Positions 1 through 11,177 of a stretch of 64,000 nucleotides of DNA are shown here, in pieces. Under the pieces are notes generated by a model. The model was not told the DNA's origin, made no database searches, and saw nothing but the letters and a program-made list of their open reading frames with translations. This DNA is from Aspergillus flavus (taxonomy: Eukaryota; Ascomycota; Eurotiomycetes; Eurotiales; Aspergillaceae), in assembly GCF_009017415.1 (NCBI RefSeq), contig NC_092405.1:2728001-2792000 (forward strand), given 5' to 3'. The position numbers and the translations under genes are program-made. The number at the start of each line of letters is the position of its first letter. The first letter of the stretch is position 1.

Positions 1-439
1 AATTAATGTGTTGCTCAACCAATGCTTCCGTCTCTGTCGGAAGCATAGGACCGAACAACGGCTCATCAGTGGCAACCTCTGTGAGCGAATCGTGGCGAGG
101 GAAAAGGACAGGATCCCTTGAAGAGCCAACTACCGCATCTCCCTCGACCTGCTCTGATGCATTTGACTTCCTTTTTTTGTTGCCTGTGTAGGGAGTGACA
201 GGTGGCGACGGCAAGTCCATCTCCGATTGTGTTCGCTTCCGGTCAACGGAGATGGGAGGAAGTTTCATGTCATGGCTGTATGAGGGATTCTGTGACAGTT
301 GATGGGGTGAAAATGCAGGGTTAAAACTATCGAACGGTTTGGACTCTGGGGGCGACATTAGGCTGGAAACGGATGGTAAACGATTCATGTTTGTTTTGTC
401 GCTTCGGCCCAAAGGTGAGGCAACAGTAAACGAGGTCAT
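1..439 (-). CDS. N-terminal part of an unrecognised nuclear-type protein (cut by window edge)
   Basis: On the minus strand an ATG at 439-437 opens a frame that stays open for 146 codons and runs off the window. I do not recognise the family. The visible protein is rich in Ser, Pro and Thr with no transmembrane or signal segment. Short proline-directed patches occur (LMSPPESKP near residues 27-35, LPSPPVTPY near 76-84). Basic groups DRKR (66-69) and KKRK (88-91) could form a bipartite nuclear import signal. The end turns acidic and helical (TETEALVEQHI). This suggests a disordered N-terminus of a nuclear regulator, which is inference only. The start has a G at -3 and a pyrimidine-rich leader upstream. 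Codon use and G+C are normal and there is no RIP damage, so this is a live gene next to the AT-rich block. An antisense frame at 6-191 is its shadow. Confidence 0.75.
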   Translation of the reverse strand, partial: MTSFTVASPLGRSDKTNMNRLPSVSSLMSPPESKPFDSFNPAFSPHQLSQNPSYSHDMKLPPISVDRKRTQSEMDLPSPPVTPYTGNKKRKSNASEQVEGDAVVGSSRDPVLFPRHDSLTEVATDEPLFGPMLPTETEALVEQHIN

Positions 440-2540
440 CCCAACAGACTGATTGTCAGTCGCAGACAAACAACAGACAACAACAAAAAATGAGGATGTG
501 AGTGAGGATAATAGGGAAAGTCACTGCTGATGTTTTGCTAAAGATATAGTGCCCAGAAGGCGATATTTGACGAACACTGATGGTATGTGTTTATGGAAGT
601 CAATGGAAAAGGGATTGGGCAATGTTGGCAAGGCACACGTGAAAGTGATTTGTCAGGGCCGCCTCTTTGTCTTATGGGTGGCAATAGGCAGATGACATAG
701 AACCCTTTCGGCGATAAGGCTCACTATGACCGAGCGCGCGGTGTTTGATATAAGAATTGGGCGATATCTCTTACGGTCTCAATTGGGAAGGGTGGGGGAA
801 TGCCGTGATGTATTTAAGGAACTCGAAGGACATATCAACAGGGCGAGTCTATTCCTATTCGGAATATAGGAAATACACTAAGGCCCCTGAGAAAGGTGGA
901 CGCGAAACAGAGAAGAGATCGAACTATGAGTCAATGCGCCAATGACTGGGGCTCATGCTTTAAGCGCAGTACCCATGATGCTCATGAGACATGCGGGGTT
1001 GGCGCGTGGCAGTAGAAACATCACCTAATCACAAGGTCAAGGCTCCCTCTGCCAACCACACACCAATTGCTGTGTCATCAGAAAGCATTGGAAGGTATGA
1101 TATTCATGTATAGGTGGCTTGAATATGTAAACAAGGCCTACCGGGTGTTAAGAGCTCTACAGTAACCTGAGGAGGAGGTGTCGATGTTTTCTAGTATTCG
1201 TAGTGCTCCGGTATTAAGGGCCATATGACGACAACTGCCACGGGAGAGCGGGGGTGAATTCTGTTATAAAGGGGGGCAGTGGTGTGGGTACACCCACGGT
1301 GTGGCATCCATCGAGGGGCAGATTTGGCAATGTACCCGCCAATAGCGGCCCAGAATTGGATTTTCGTCTCAGCAGGTTAGGCTGAAAGGGTGGGTAAGAG
1401 TCAGATCACCTGTAGTATCACACTACCTCTGGTGGATGAATCATGGGTGATCTTCAGCCCCACAGCTTGCAGTTGCCTGACGGTCAGACCTAACAATGGC
1501 AATCTCTCACAATATGTACAGTTGTATACGGAGTATATCACCGAGACAGCGACTGCCTGCCTACCCCGCCTAATCTGACGGCTTCCTGATCCTTTACTCG
1601 GTTCTTTTCGGTAAGCCTAACTATGACTTCATAGGACAGTAATGGTGGACAATTTACTATATCTTATATATGAATCCATAATATACTGCGGAGTACATAA
1701 AGTAGTAGCTTGATACCTACAATAGCTTGGGAGCCACGGACAGTTTGCCTTTCAGAGTTGAGTAATATTTAACTGGCACAGTAGCGCAGATGGTATAACT
1801 ATGCGCTGTATTAGAAGTCTTCAACTTTGTCTAATCCTAACATATGTGATATGTCTAGGCTCTGGCATCCAAGTTCAAAGCTGCAAACAAAACTTGGCTC
1901 TTCAAGCATTGACAGTCAGCAGAATGATTGCCTACGTATATAGTGATAATTACAGTGTTCATGGATAAGAGTATTACTCACATTGAGTCAGATGGGCACA
2001 TGACTCACAACACATGAGCTTTCAGGTGACGTCATGGCCAGAGATAAGCTTGGAGTCACTGACGAACATTTCACATGGCTTTAGCCAATAGAAATTCTAA
2101 CCTATGATAGCCGGTTATGTAGGGCTTTCACGCACGGGTGCCAGGAGGGCAGAATGTATTGGAATATAGTTATACAGTCCCAATCTGGCTCTACAGGGCC
2201 CAGGCTACAGCAGCGGTCAAGTGAAATATTCTTTTCTGAATACGTCCATTCTATCTTTAAAAGCCATAACCCTCTGTAGCACTACCAATATCAGTTTACG
2301 TATAAAACTGCTTAAATAGTAGTGTAGTCCTAGCAGTATTGGGCTTCTTCAGGGCCCTAGACCCAAGCTACCGGGCCCAAGCCCAACCCCTGGGTCTATA
2401 ATAGGCCCCTCGTGGGCCCCCCTCAGGTCAGTCAGGTGTAAAGTAAGTTGATTCTCTTGCCTAAGTATAGTCCCCACCACTAGTTTCCGTGTAAAATGCG
2501 TCATCCGCGATCACACGGTTCACACCTTTTTTTTACCTAT
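440..2540. other. Intergenic region of balanced composition
   Basis: No convincing protein-coding gene is seen on either strand. The only frames of 60 codons (757-945 and 1390-1578) begin with TTG or GTG, have no homology I can recognise and no supporting features. The first part (440 to roughly 1000) is probably the 5' leader and promoter of the minus-strand gene that starts at 439. A GC-rich run with repeated GGGCCC blocks lies at about 2340-2425. Base composition falls off sharply after about 2520. Confidence 0.6.
1984..2034. promoter_or_regulatory. Cluster of bZIP-type binding sites
   Basis: Three palindromic motifs sit within 51 bases: TGAGTCA (1984-1990), TGACTCA (2001-2007) and TGACGTCA (2027-2034). 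The first two are the consensus of Gcn4/CpcA-type and AP-1-type factors, the third is a full ATF/CRE site. A GATAAG (2043-2048) and a CCAAT box (2085-2089) follow. The spacing suggests an enhancer-like element. It lies 1.5 kb upstream of the minus-strand gene at 1-439; no other gene nearby could use it unless one has been lost to the right. Confidence 0.4.
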
Positions 2541-2559
2541 TTTTTAAATTATTCCACAA

Positions 2560-2682
2560 ATGGCTCCCCGAATGCCTCTAGGGATAATAAATTCTAATAG
2601 AACAAAGAAAACTGAGCTAAATCTCTATTCTAGGGATTTTATATACTTAGTGGCTAATAATCTTAATATTGGCAGAAACTAG
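2560..2682 (+). pseudogene. Possible N-terminal remnant of a Tc1/mariner-type transposase
   Basis: A 40-codon frame starts at ATG 2560 and ends with TAG at 2680-2682. Its beginning (MAPRMPLG) and the later KKTELNLYSRDFIY resemble the opening of fungal Tc1-like transposases, where a Thr-Glu-Leu-Thr and Arg stretch precedes the first helix-turn-helix. Further in-frame stops follow, and no catalytic core or terminal repeats can be seen. It sits exactly at the drop in G+C. The assignment is a weak resemblance by eye. Confidence 0.25.
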
Positions 2683-2882
2683 ACAGTTATTATAATACTA
2701 GTATCAGCCGTATAATATAGCTATTACAGATTTGGCTAGTAGATAGTCTATCTATCTAGAGATTATTTAATTTATAATTAGTATTTAGACTATATAAGTA
2801 CTTAATAAAAAGAACTAAATCTAATTATGTCACGGAGCCGATGCAGAATCGGCCCGTAGAATATACAGAACCCCTGTGCCTT

Positions 2883-2993
2883 TGTAAGAGATATTGCCAG
2901 GGCCCAATATTCCACAAGGCCAAAAGGTCAAATAATTCTGAATCAACGATTCAGAATGCCCTGGTCAGGCCTATATAGCTTCCCGCCGTTACA
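2883..2993 (+). mobile_element. Solo 111-bp LTR of the miniature element family
   Basis: The unit begins TGTAA and ends TTACA and is flanked by a perfect 5-bp duplication GCCTT (2878-2882 and 2994-2998), as expected for an integrase-made LTR insertion reduced to one LTR. Two further copies, also 111 bp, bound the miniature element at 25853-26468. This copy is the least mutated. It contains a perfect 10-bp stem with a 3-base loop (2935-2944 with 2948-2957), and CCAGGGC (2897-2903) can pair with GCCCTGG (2958-2964) directly next to that stem. Confidence 0.85.
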
Positions 2994-3023
2994 GCCTTCT
3001 AACCTCTACTCCACCTATATATA

Positions 3024-3294
3024 TGTAACAGCGGTTGACTTAGACAACTGGATCCCATATAAGTGAGCTGCTGGTGGGCTACTGGCGTATATAATATATA
3101 AATATATTTATATTAAAATTATATAAAGAAGTCTAATTTTTAAATAATTTATTTTATTATATTAGATAAAGAAATTATTATATAATTTTAAATAATTTAA
3201 AAATTTTTAATATTATATTTCTAAAGTCTATTAATTAATTATATTTTATAGATCTATTATTTATAAAAAATAATATACTAATAAAATATTTATA
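3024..3294 (+). repeat. 5' LTR of gypsy element A
   Basis: 271 bp, the best preserved of the three family A LTRs in its first 80 bases. The same length and order of motifs recurs at 9228-9498 and 59677-59947. The shared leader after it (3295-3343 continuing at 3916-4160) also matches 59948-60257, which shows this is the upstream LTR. Confidence 0.8.
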
Positions 3295-3343
3295 ACTTAA
3301 ATTATTTTTAATTACTAATTTTAAAATAATTAATATATAAAAT

Positions 3344-3915
3344 TATCAGCTACCCTAATTCTAAAGTGGAATAGTCTTAGGGCTAGTTAAAATAAATAGA
3401 AAAATTAAATAGAATAAATAAATTAAAAAAAAAACTAGAGTTAATTAAATAATAATTCTAAATTAAATAGATAGATAAAGCTTAAGTAATCTAAACTCTA
3501 GATTAAATAATGGAAATAAATAACTAGAGCTAAAATAGTTAAAGCTTTAGATTAAATATAAATAAAAAAAATTAAAAAAATAAATTAATATCTAATAATT
3601 AAATAATTAAATAATAATCTATTTAAAAAAATTAATTTAATTTAGTAGAGGATTAAATAGCTTTTTATATTAAATTAGACTTATTTAGATTTATTAAATT
3701 AAAAATTTATTTAATTTTTCTAATTTAATATTTATTTAATATTTTTTTAATTAAAATATAGTTATTTAATATTATCTAATTAAAATTTTTTATTTAATTT
3801 CTTTAAATAAATAATATTCTAGAAAGATTCTAGATTATTATCTAAAAAAGAAATATTCTAAAATAACTCTAGAATATTTAAAAAAATTTCCTAAATAGAA
3901 AATATATCTCTAACA
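3344..3915. mobile_element. Solo LTR, family B, inserted in gypsy A leader
   Basis: A 572-bp unit flanked by a perfect 5-bp duplication AAAAT (3339-3343 and 3916-3920). The uninterrupted site is preserved in the other family A copy near 59985-60000, which proves insertion into an existing gypsy A. On the opposite strand it begins TGTTAGAGATATA. It is the reverse complement of the copy at 47575-48133 and collinear with 56198-56790. No internal coding region is associated, so it is a solo LTR left after recombination. Confidence 0.85.
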
Positions 3916-5329
3916 AAAATTTAAATATTTTATTATTAATAAATTTTTAAAAATTAATAATATAGTTATTTAATGATTTATAATTTAAAGAATTTTTCAA
4001 GAAAGTTTTTTAATAATTTAAAATATTTAAATATTTAATACTCTAATAAAATTAATTATTAAAGAAAATAAAAATAAAATTTTTTAAAAAAAATTAATAT
4101 TATTATTTAATATAATTATATAAATAATTAAAATATTAAAAATAATTATTTAAATATATTTTATAAATAATAGATTTAACAATTTTAAATTATTTTAATT
4201 TATTTATATCTATTTTTTCTAAAAATAAAATTATATTATAAATATAAAAGATTATTTTACTATAAATATATTAATTATTTTAATAATAAAAATTAAATAA
4301 ATATAATATTTAAAAAGTTTTTTAAAAATTTAAATTAAAAAAATAATAGACTTTTTTTATATAGTTCTTAATTTAAAAATAAATTAATATTAAAATATTA
4401 TATATTATTTTATAAATAAAAGATAAAATAATAAAAATATATATAAATAATATATTTAAATTTTAAAAATATAATAGATTTTTTTAAATAATTTTTTTAT
4501 AATATAAATATAGATTTAAATATTTAATTAAAAAATTTAAAAAAATTATTTATATAATTTATTAGCTATAAATTTTAAAAAAATATAATATAATAATTTA
4601 ATATTAATTAATTTTTTATTATAAATATAATTTATATAATAATAAAAAAATATTAAAAAAAATAAAAAAAGAATTATAGAATTTAAAAATATTTTAAAAT
4701 TATTAATTTTATATCATTTAAATAAATTAATAAAAAAATAAAATTATATTATATAAATAGTAAAATAATTATTAAATTTTAAAATTAATAATAGTTTTAT
4801 TTTTTATTAATATTTATTTTAATATAAAATTATTATATTAAAAATTATTTTTAATTATTAATATATATAGAATATATTAATAATATATTAATATTATATT
4901 ATAATAAATTAATTATATTATAATAAATTAAATATTTAAATTTAAATAATTAATTAAAAAAATTAAATAAAAGAATATAAAATAAAATATTATATTATTA
5001 TTTTTTAAAATTTAAATTATTAAATTATTTTAAAATATAAATAAATATATTATTAAAAAAATTTAAAAAGTTTTTATTAAAATATTTAAATAATTTATAA
5101 AAATAATATATTATATTTTATTATAATAATTATATATTAATTAAATATTAATAATAAATTATTAAAATTATTATTTTACTATAAAATAAATCTATATTTT
5201 TTTAAAAAAAAATATTTAAATTTTTATTAAAAAAATATATATTTAATATTATTAATAAAAAAAATTTTTATTTTATAAATTTCTATATAATTTTTTATAA
5301 TATAAATTATAAACATTATAAAAATATTT

Positions 5330-5520
5330 TATTAATATAATTAAAATATTAATATTTTTTATTTAAAAATTTAATAGTTTATGGAAATTATATATTAATT
5401 ATTAAAAATTAAATATTATAATTATAAAAAATAAATATTTATTATTTTATATTAATAGATTAATAGATTAACTTATAAAAATAAAATATTTTATTAAATT
5501 TAATTTAAAAAATAATAAAT
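5330..5520 (+). pseudogene. Gypsy reverse transcriptase remnant (element A)
   Basis: In the plus frame around 5386-5513, the residues read KLYINY*KLNIIIIKNKY, then LLFYINRLID and KIKYFIKFNLK. These correspond, after reversal of expected RIP changes, to the gypsy reverse transcriptase block that contains the DYRxLN and KNRYPLP motifs and the FTKLDL start of the palm. The stop marked here stands at an Arg or Gln position. The same segment is found on the minus strand at 57130-57300, where it is better preserved. The catalytic YxDD box was not located with confidence. Confidence 0.6.
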
Positions 5521-6789
5521 AGAAAATAGTATTTTAAATATATAGTAATAGTATTTTAATGTATATAATATACTAGTAATTCTTTAAATATATATTATAT
5601 TATATATTTAAATAATTTTTTTATTTATTTATAAATAGAAAAAATATATATATAGTATATTAATAAAATATTATTATATCTAGAGTAAATAAATCTATAT
5701 ATAAAACTATCTAAGTATAATTTTTATTAAAAAAAATAATATTCTTAAAATTTATTATAGAATTTAATAATATATATATTAGTTTAGAATATATATATTA
5801 TTAATAAATAATTAATATTAAAGTTTTTTATAATATTTAGATATTTTTAAAATTTATAAAATATTTTAGAATATTTTATATATTAATATATCTAGATTAC
5901 TAAATTTTTATCTAATATATTAAAAAAAATATAAAAAAAAATAAGACTATTTATTTTTATTAAAAAAATATAAAAAGTTTTTAATAAATCAAAAATAATA
6001 TTTAATAATTTTCTAATTTTATATTTTAATTGTATATAATAGATTAAAATAATTATAAATATTTTAAGATTCACTATTATAAATATTCTTTTATAATCTA
6101 TTAATAGAATTAAAAAATTTTATTAATATTTTAATTAATAATTAATTATTTTTTATTTAAAAAAATTAATAAAGATAGAAGATTATTATTTTATTTATAA
6201 TTAAAAATTATTTACTATTATAAAATATTTTAAAATATAAAGATATTATTTTAAAAATATATTATATATAATCTATATATAAAATAATTATAAAAATTTA
6301 TAATATTTTTTTTAAAAAAAATTATAAAATTAAATAAATATTAGATTTAATAAATAAAGCTTTTAATAGCTTATAATTTTTAAATAAAATATTAATTTAA
6401 ATATTTAAATTTAATTTATATATTTTTATAATAAAAAGATTATAAAAATATTTATAAAAAAAGAAATATTAAATTATTATTTATATTTAAAAAAAATTAT
6501 AGATAATATTAAATAATTAAAAAATAATAAAGTATTTTTAATAACTAGACTAAAGATTTTAATTATAAATTTAAAAATTTTAGAATTTTTAATTTTTAAA
6601 ATAATAGTATAAAAAATTATTAAAAAAAATATTTATAAAATAATATTATATTCTTTTTTAAATATAATTCTATAGATTTAATAAAAAAATATTTTTATTA
6701 ACTAGATTTATAATAAATTATTATTTAATACAAAAAAGAGTATATATGAAAATAATATTATTAAATTAAATAATAATTTAATAAAATAA

Positions 6790-7330
6790 TAGTATATTAA
6801 TAATAAATTACTATATTATAGAGAAATTATCTATATATTTCTATATTTTATATTTAAATAAAAGATTTTAAAGAAATATTATAATAATTCTTTTATAAAT
6901 TATTTAAATTAAAAAAAATTCTCTTAAAATAATCTATATAAAAATATTAAAAACTATATTTAAAATTATTTTATTTATTAAAAAAATAAAGATTTTTAAA
7001 AAATTATTATAAAATAAATTAATTTTCTTTTTATGTTAAAAAAATTATAATAAGATTTAATAATAAACTTAATAATTAATTTATTATTATTAAATTAAAA
7101 TAATTATATATATAATATAATTTTTATAGTAATAAATTAATATATAAGAATTATAAAATATTTATTTATAATTAAAACTATAATTATAAAAAAACTAATT
7201 AATATATTTTTAAATAAAATTATTTATAAAATTAGATTTTTATTAATTTTAATTATTAATAAAGATTTACTCTTTATTAATATATATTAAATATAATTTT
7301 ATAAAAATTTTTATATAAAAAATTATTTAA
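6790..7330 (+). pseudogene. Gypsy integrase remnant (element A)
   Basis: The plus-strand frame starting near 6790 reads NKLLYYREIIYI, then KILKKYYNNSF, matching the DGLLYYRGRIYVP and EILxxxHDxPLAGH blocks of the integrase zinc-binding domain in Metaviridae-type elements. Downstream, a stretch equivalent to the PWxDISxDFI start of the core and an IINKDLLFI block (equivalent to ISDRGSxFT, carrying the second catalytic Asp) occur in order up to about 7330. Numerous stops interrupt it. It would integrate the element cDNA if intact. Confidence 0.6.
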
Positions 7331-9227
7331 ATATTATTTTTAATTTATAAATAAATAAATAAATAAATATAATATTAAAATTAAATTTTTAAAATATATC
7401 TATAGATATATATAAAATATTAATAAAATAATTAAATAGATTAATTAATTACTATAGAATTTATTTATAATAATATTAAAAATATTTATATAAAATATTT
7501 ATTTTTTATAGTTTAATAAAATACAGAATTAATAGTTTTTAGCTTTAAAATAATTAAATTAATAATATTAAATATATTAATAAAACTATAATTAAAAAAT
7601 CTAATTAATATTTAAATTAAATTAAAAAAAATTTAAAAAAGATAATAGAATAGTAAATAAAAAAATATAATAAATATTATAGAACTATATAATTATATAT
7701 AAAATAAAAAATTCTATTATTAATAAAAAATATTAAATTAGAATATTTAAATAAAAAATTAGATTTAAAGTATAATAATTTATTTATAATTATAAAGATT
7801 ATTAAAAAATAAATATATTATTTATAATTATTAAAAATATATAATTATATTTATTTTATTTTTTATATATTATTATTAAAATTATATTATTAATATATAA
7901 AAATAGAGACTAGAAAAGCTTAGCTAATTATTATTAATAATTAAAAAAATAAAAAATAAAAAAATATTTATTTATTAAATATATTAAAAATTATAATATT
8001 TTATTAAATAAAAAAAATAATTAAGCTATAAAAATTTATAAAAATTAAATAAAAATCTTAAAAATATTATTAAAATTATTATAATTCATTAAAAAATTAG
8101 TAAAATATGAGAGATATTTTATTAATTATAAAAAAAATATAATTTTCTTTTTATAGAATTTTAATATATTTTTAAATAATATACTAAAATTATTTTTTTT
8201 ATTTATAAAATTTTAAGATTTAATAAAAATATTATAAACGATTATATTTATATTATTAATAAAAATATTTATATAAAAAAATAAAATAATTTTATTCAAT
8301 TAAAAAATAAAAAAATAAAAAAAATAATTTAAAAATATAATATAAAGTATTTACTAGTAGATTTTAAATAAATAAATAGAAAATTAAATAAATAAATTAT
8401 TAAAAACTCTTTTAATTAATTAATTTATTTTTAAAAAAAGACTTTATATCACTAAGGTTTTGCTAGATATTTATTAAATAGAATAGATTATAATTTATAT
8501 TCTATAATATTATTAAATATAAATAGATTTTATTTAATTTATTAAAATAATTAATAATTTTTTTAATATATTTAGTTAAATTATTTATAGTTTTTATAAT
8601 TTTTTAATTTAGTAATAACATTTATAAATAAATAATTTTAATTTATATAAATTCTAATAATATAAGATATAGTTTTTTTTATATATTTTATATATAGAGC
8701 TATTTAATATTTTAAAATATATATCTTAAGAATTTTTTAATATTAATAAAAATAATAATAAATAATAATTTAATATAATATTTATAGAATATCTATAAAC
8801 TATTAGTATTATTCTTTTATATTATATTTAGAATTAGATTATCTATTTATTTAAAAAAATTTAAAAATATTAAAAAAAATAATAAAAATTATAGTAATAA
8901 TAAAAATAATTTCTAGAGAAATAAAAAAAAAGTTAAATTTATTATATTATCTATATTTTTAAAATAATTTAAAAAAATAAATATAATTATAAAAAATATT
9001 ATAATTTATATAAATAAAAAATCTATAATATTATTTTAAAAGTATTTTATTAATATTTTAATTATTTAGAACTATTATATAATAATATATTAATTTTTAT
9101 AATTTTATTATTAAATATTTTTAGTAAAGTATATTTTTATATTATATAGTTTATTAAAATAAAATATTAAATATTTTAACATATAAATTTAAATCATAAT
9201 AGTTTATTTTTTTTAAAAAAAGATAAT

Positions 9228-9498
9228 TATAATAGTAATTATTTTAAATAATTAGATTTTATATAAATAAATTATTAGTAGACTATTAATCTATATAATA
9301 TATAAATATATTTATATTAGAATTATATAAAGAATTTTAATTTTTAAATAATTTATTTTATTATACTAGATAGAAAAACTATTATATAATTCTAAATAAT
9401 TTTAAGTCTTCTAATATTATATTTCTAAAGTCTATTAGCTAACTGTACTCTATAGATCTACTATCTATAAATAGTAGTACGCCGGAAGAGCGCTTATA
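9228..9498 (+). repeat. 3' LTR of gypsy element A
   Basis: 271 bp, matching 3024-3294 end to end. Its first 70 bases are more heavily mutated than the left copy, whereas its last 60 bases (with GTACGCCGGAAGAGCGC) are better preserved than the left copy. The two LTRs together would allow most of the pre-RIP consensus to be inferred. Confidence 0.8.
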
Positions 9499-10984
9499 AT
9501 TATTTATTATAAAAATAAAGTTTTTTTAGTAATTTAAAATTTAATTATTCTCTTTAACTAAATTCCTTTATTTCAATAAATTTTTTTATAATATTTTATT
9601 AATATACTCTTTTATAAATAGTTAAAATATTTATTCTATTTAATTTTTTATATAATTTTTATATATCTAGAAAAATATAGACTATTTTTTATAAACTTTT
9701 AAAATAAAGATTTTTATAAGATTAAAATTAAGATAATATATAATTTAAAAAAATTAAATAAAATTAATATAAATAAGTAATTATATATTATATTATATTA
9801 TTAATTATAATAATATTTTTTTAATATTTAATATTATTTATAATTTCTAATATAATTATTTTTTAAAATATGTTATTTTTAATGATATCTATTAAAAATA
9901 TATAATATTTTTAATTAAAAAATTTAATATTTCTAATTTTAATTTAATTCTAAAGATTTTTTAATATTAGAATTAATATAATTTTATATTAGATATACCA
10001 ATTATTAGATCTTATTAAAATACTAAAAATTTATATAATTATAAAAAAATATATTATATTATATAATTTTGAAAAAGAATATTCTAAATAATTCTTTTTA
10101 ATACTGATTATTTAATACTATATTTAATTAAATAATTTATAAGAGATTATTTCTATTTACTATAGTAAAGGTAATAATAAAATTTAAATTATTTTAGAAT
10201 TAGTATTATCTTCGTGGCTACAATATACTACTATAAAAAATATCTATCTAAAATAAAAAATTTGATAGACATATTGAAAATCTACTAGATTCTATATATA
10301 TATAAAAATTATAGTTATTTTCTAAATCTATAGAAAATTAATAATTCTCTATTTTTTATAGTATACTACTTTTTATAATCTTATTCAATATTATATTTAA
10401 AAATTAAAGATAGAGTTTTAATTTTATTAAATATAGCTTTATAATATTTAGTTAAATTTTATAATACTAATAAAATATAATAAATTTTAATAAAAAACCT
10501 AAATAATATTATTAATTAAATTATCTATAAAAAATAGTATAAAATTTAAAAGAAAAGACTCAATTAATAAAATAATGCAATATTAAAATTATTTTAAATT
10601 TATTTAGATATTTTAAAATTTATCATCTCTTAATGTATTATGAAAATAAATGAATAATTATTTTTTTTAAAATTAATAATAACGATTTAGAAAATTTCTA
10701 AAATTTCTAATAATTTTGGTATTAATACTAATTACTATAGGAAAAATACTTTATATAAAAATCTATTTTTAAATAGTTTATAAAATAAATAAAAAAATAA
10801 TTAATAATTAGAAAAATTAAAAAGTATTTTGTATATTATTTAATTTAATAAAAATATAAATATAAATAATAAAGTAATATATAACTATAATAAAAATAAT
10901 AATATAATAAATAATAAATTTAACTATTAATAAAACTTGAAAAAAATAATTTAATATATTTTAAATAAATCTATATTATAGACA
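9499..10984. other. AT-rich stretch without recognisable feature
   Basis: Strongly AT-rich and full of stops in all frames. I see no LTR pair, terminal repeat or protein block. It probably derives from older mutated transposon DNA between gypsy A and the family C element. Confidence 0.4.
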
Positions 10985-11177
10985 ATTAATTAGATTGTTT
11001 CATCTATTATTTTATCTTAAGTATGGAATAAAGGCCGATTCATTATTAGATTTTAAATTTATTGATTTCTTGATAACTAAAGCTAATTTTTTTATTAAAT
11101 ATTATAAAATCTATCTAGTAACTAGAAGAATCTATCTTTTAGATTACTTAAGACTACTAGATAAAATCTTTTATTAA
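10985..11177 (-). repeat. Family C repeat, probable 3' LTR of gypsy element C
   Basis: About 190 bp shared with 23395-23565 and, more diverged, 54795-54955. Read on the minus strand, the best copy (23565 leftward) begins TGTTAGTAGGGGATTCC, a typical LTR start. The left and right copies bracket about 12.6 kb that contains the copia, pogo and Tc1 insertions, leaving about 4.8 kb of host element. Pairing of these copies as the two LTRs of a single element is inference. Confidence 0.5.

Larger units (their letters stand above)
3024..9498 (+). mobile_element. Ty3/gypsy LTR retrotransposon, LTR family A, RIP-degraded
   Basis: Two direct repeats of 271 bp bound the element (3024-3294 and 9228-9498). 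The left copy begins TGTAACAGCGG. Aligning it to the right copy shows the differences are nearly all C to T or G to A. Plus-strand pol remains confirm direction: a reverse transcriptase stretch near 5386-5513 (equivalent of the NYxxLN..I.KNRYPLP and FTKLDL motifs) and, at about 6790-7330, the zinc-binding and core domains of a gypsy integrase. No intact frame remains. Removing the nested solo LTR leaves about 5.9 kb. Only about 1 kb lies between the leader and reverse transcriptase, so gag looks short or deleted. No matching 5-bp target duplication is visible (atata against attat). Confidence 0.8.

Noticed and set aside
6..191. Plus-strand 61-codon frame
   Set aside because: It lies entirely antisense to the continuous minus-strand frame at 1-439, which has far better composition, length and start.
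757..945. 62-codon frame in the intergenic region
   Set aside because: Starts with TTG, no recognisable motif, and a eukaryotic gene of this kind would not start so. Length is expected by chance at this G+C.
1390..1578. 62-codon frame in the intergenic region
   Set aside because: Starts with GTG and shows no motif or supporting signal.
5892..6074. Minus-strand 60-codon frame
   Set aside because: Built of Ile, Leu, Phe, Lys and Tyr only, as random AT-rich DNA gives, and antisense to gypsy A pol remains.
10995..11177. Plus-strand 60-codon frame
   Set aside because: Coincides with the family C repeat, starts with TTG, and is not conserved as a frame in the other two copies of the repeat.
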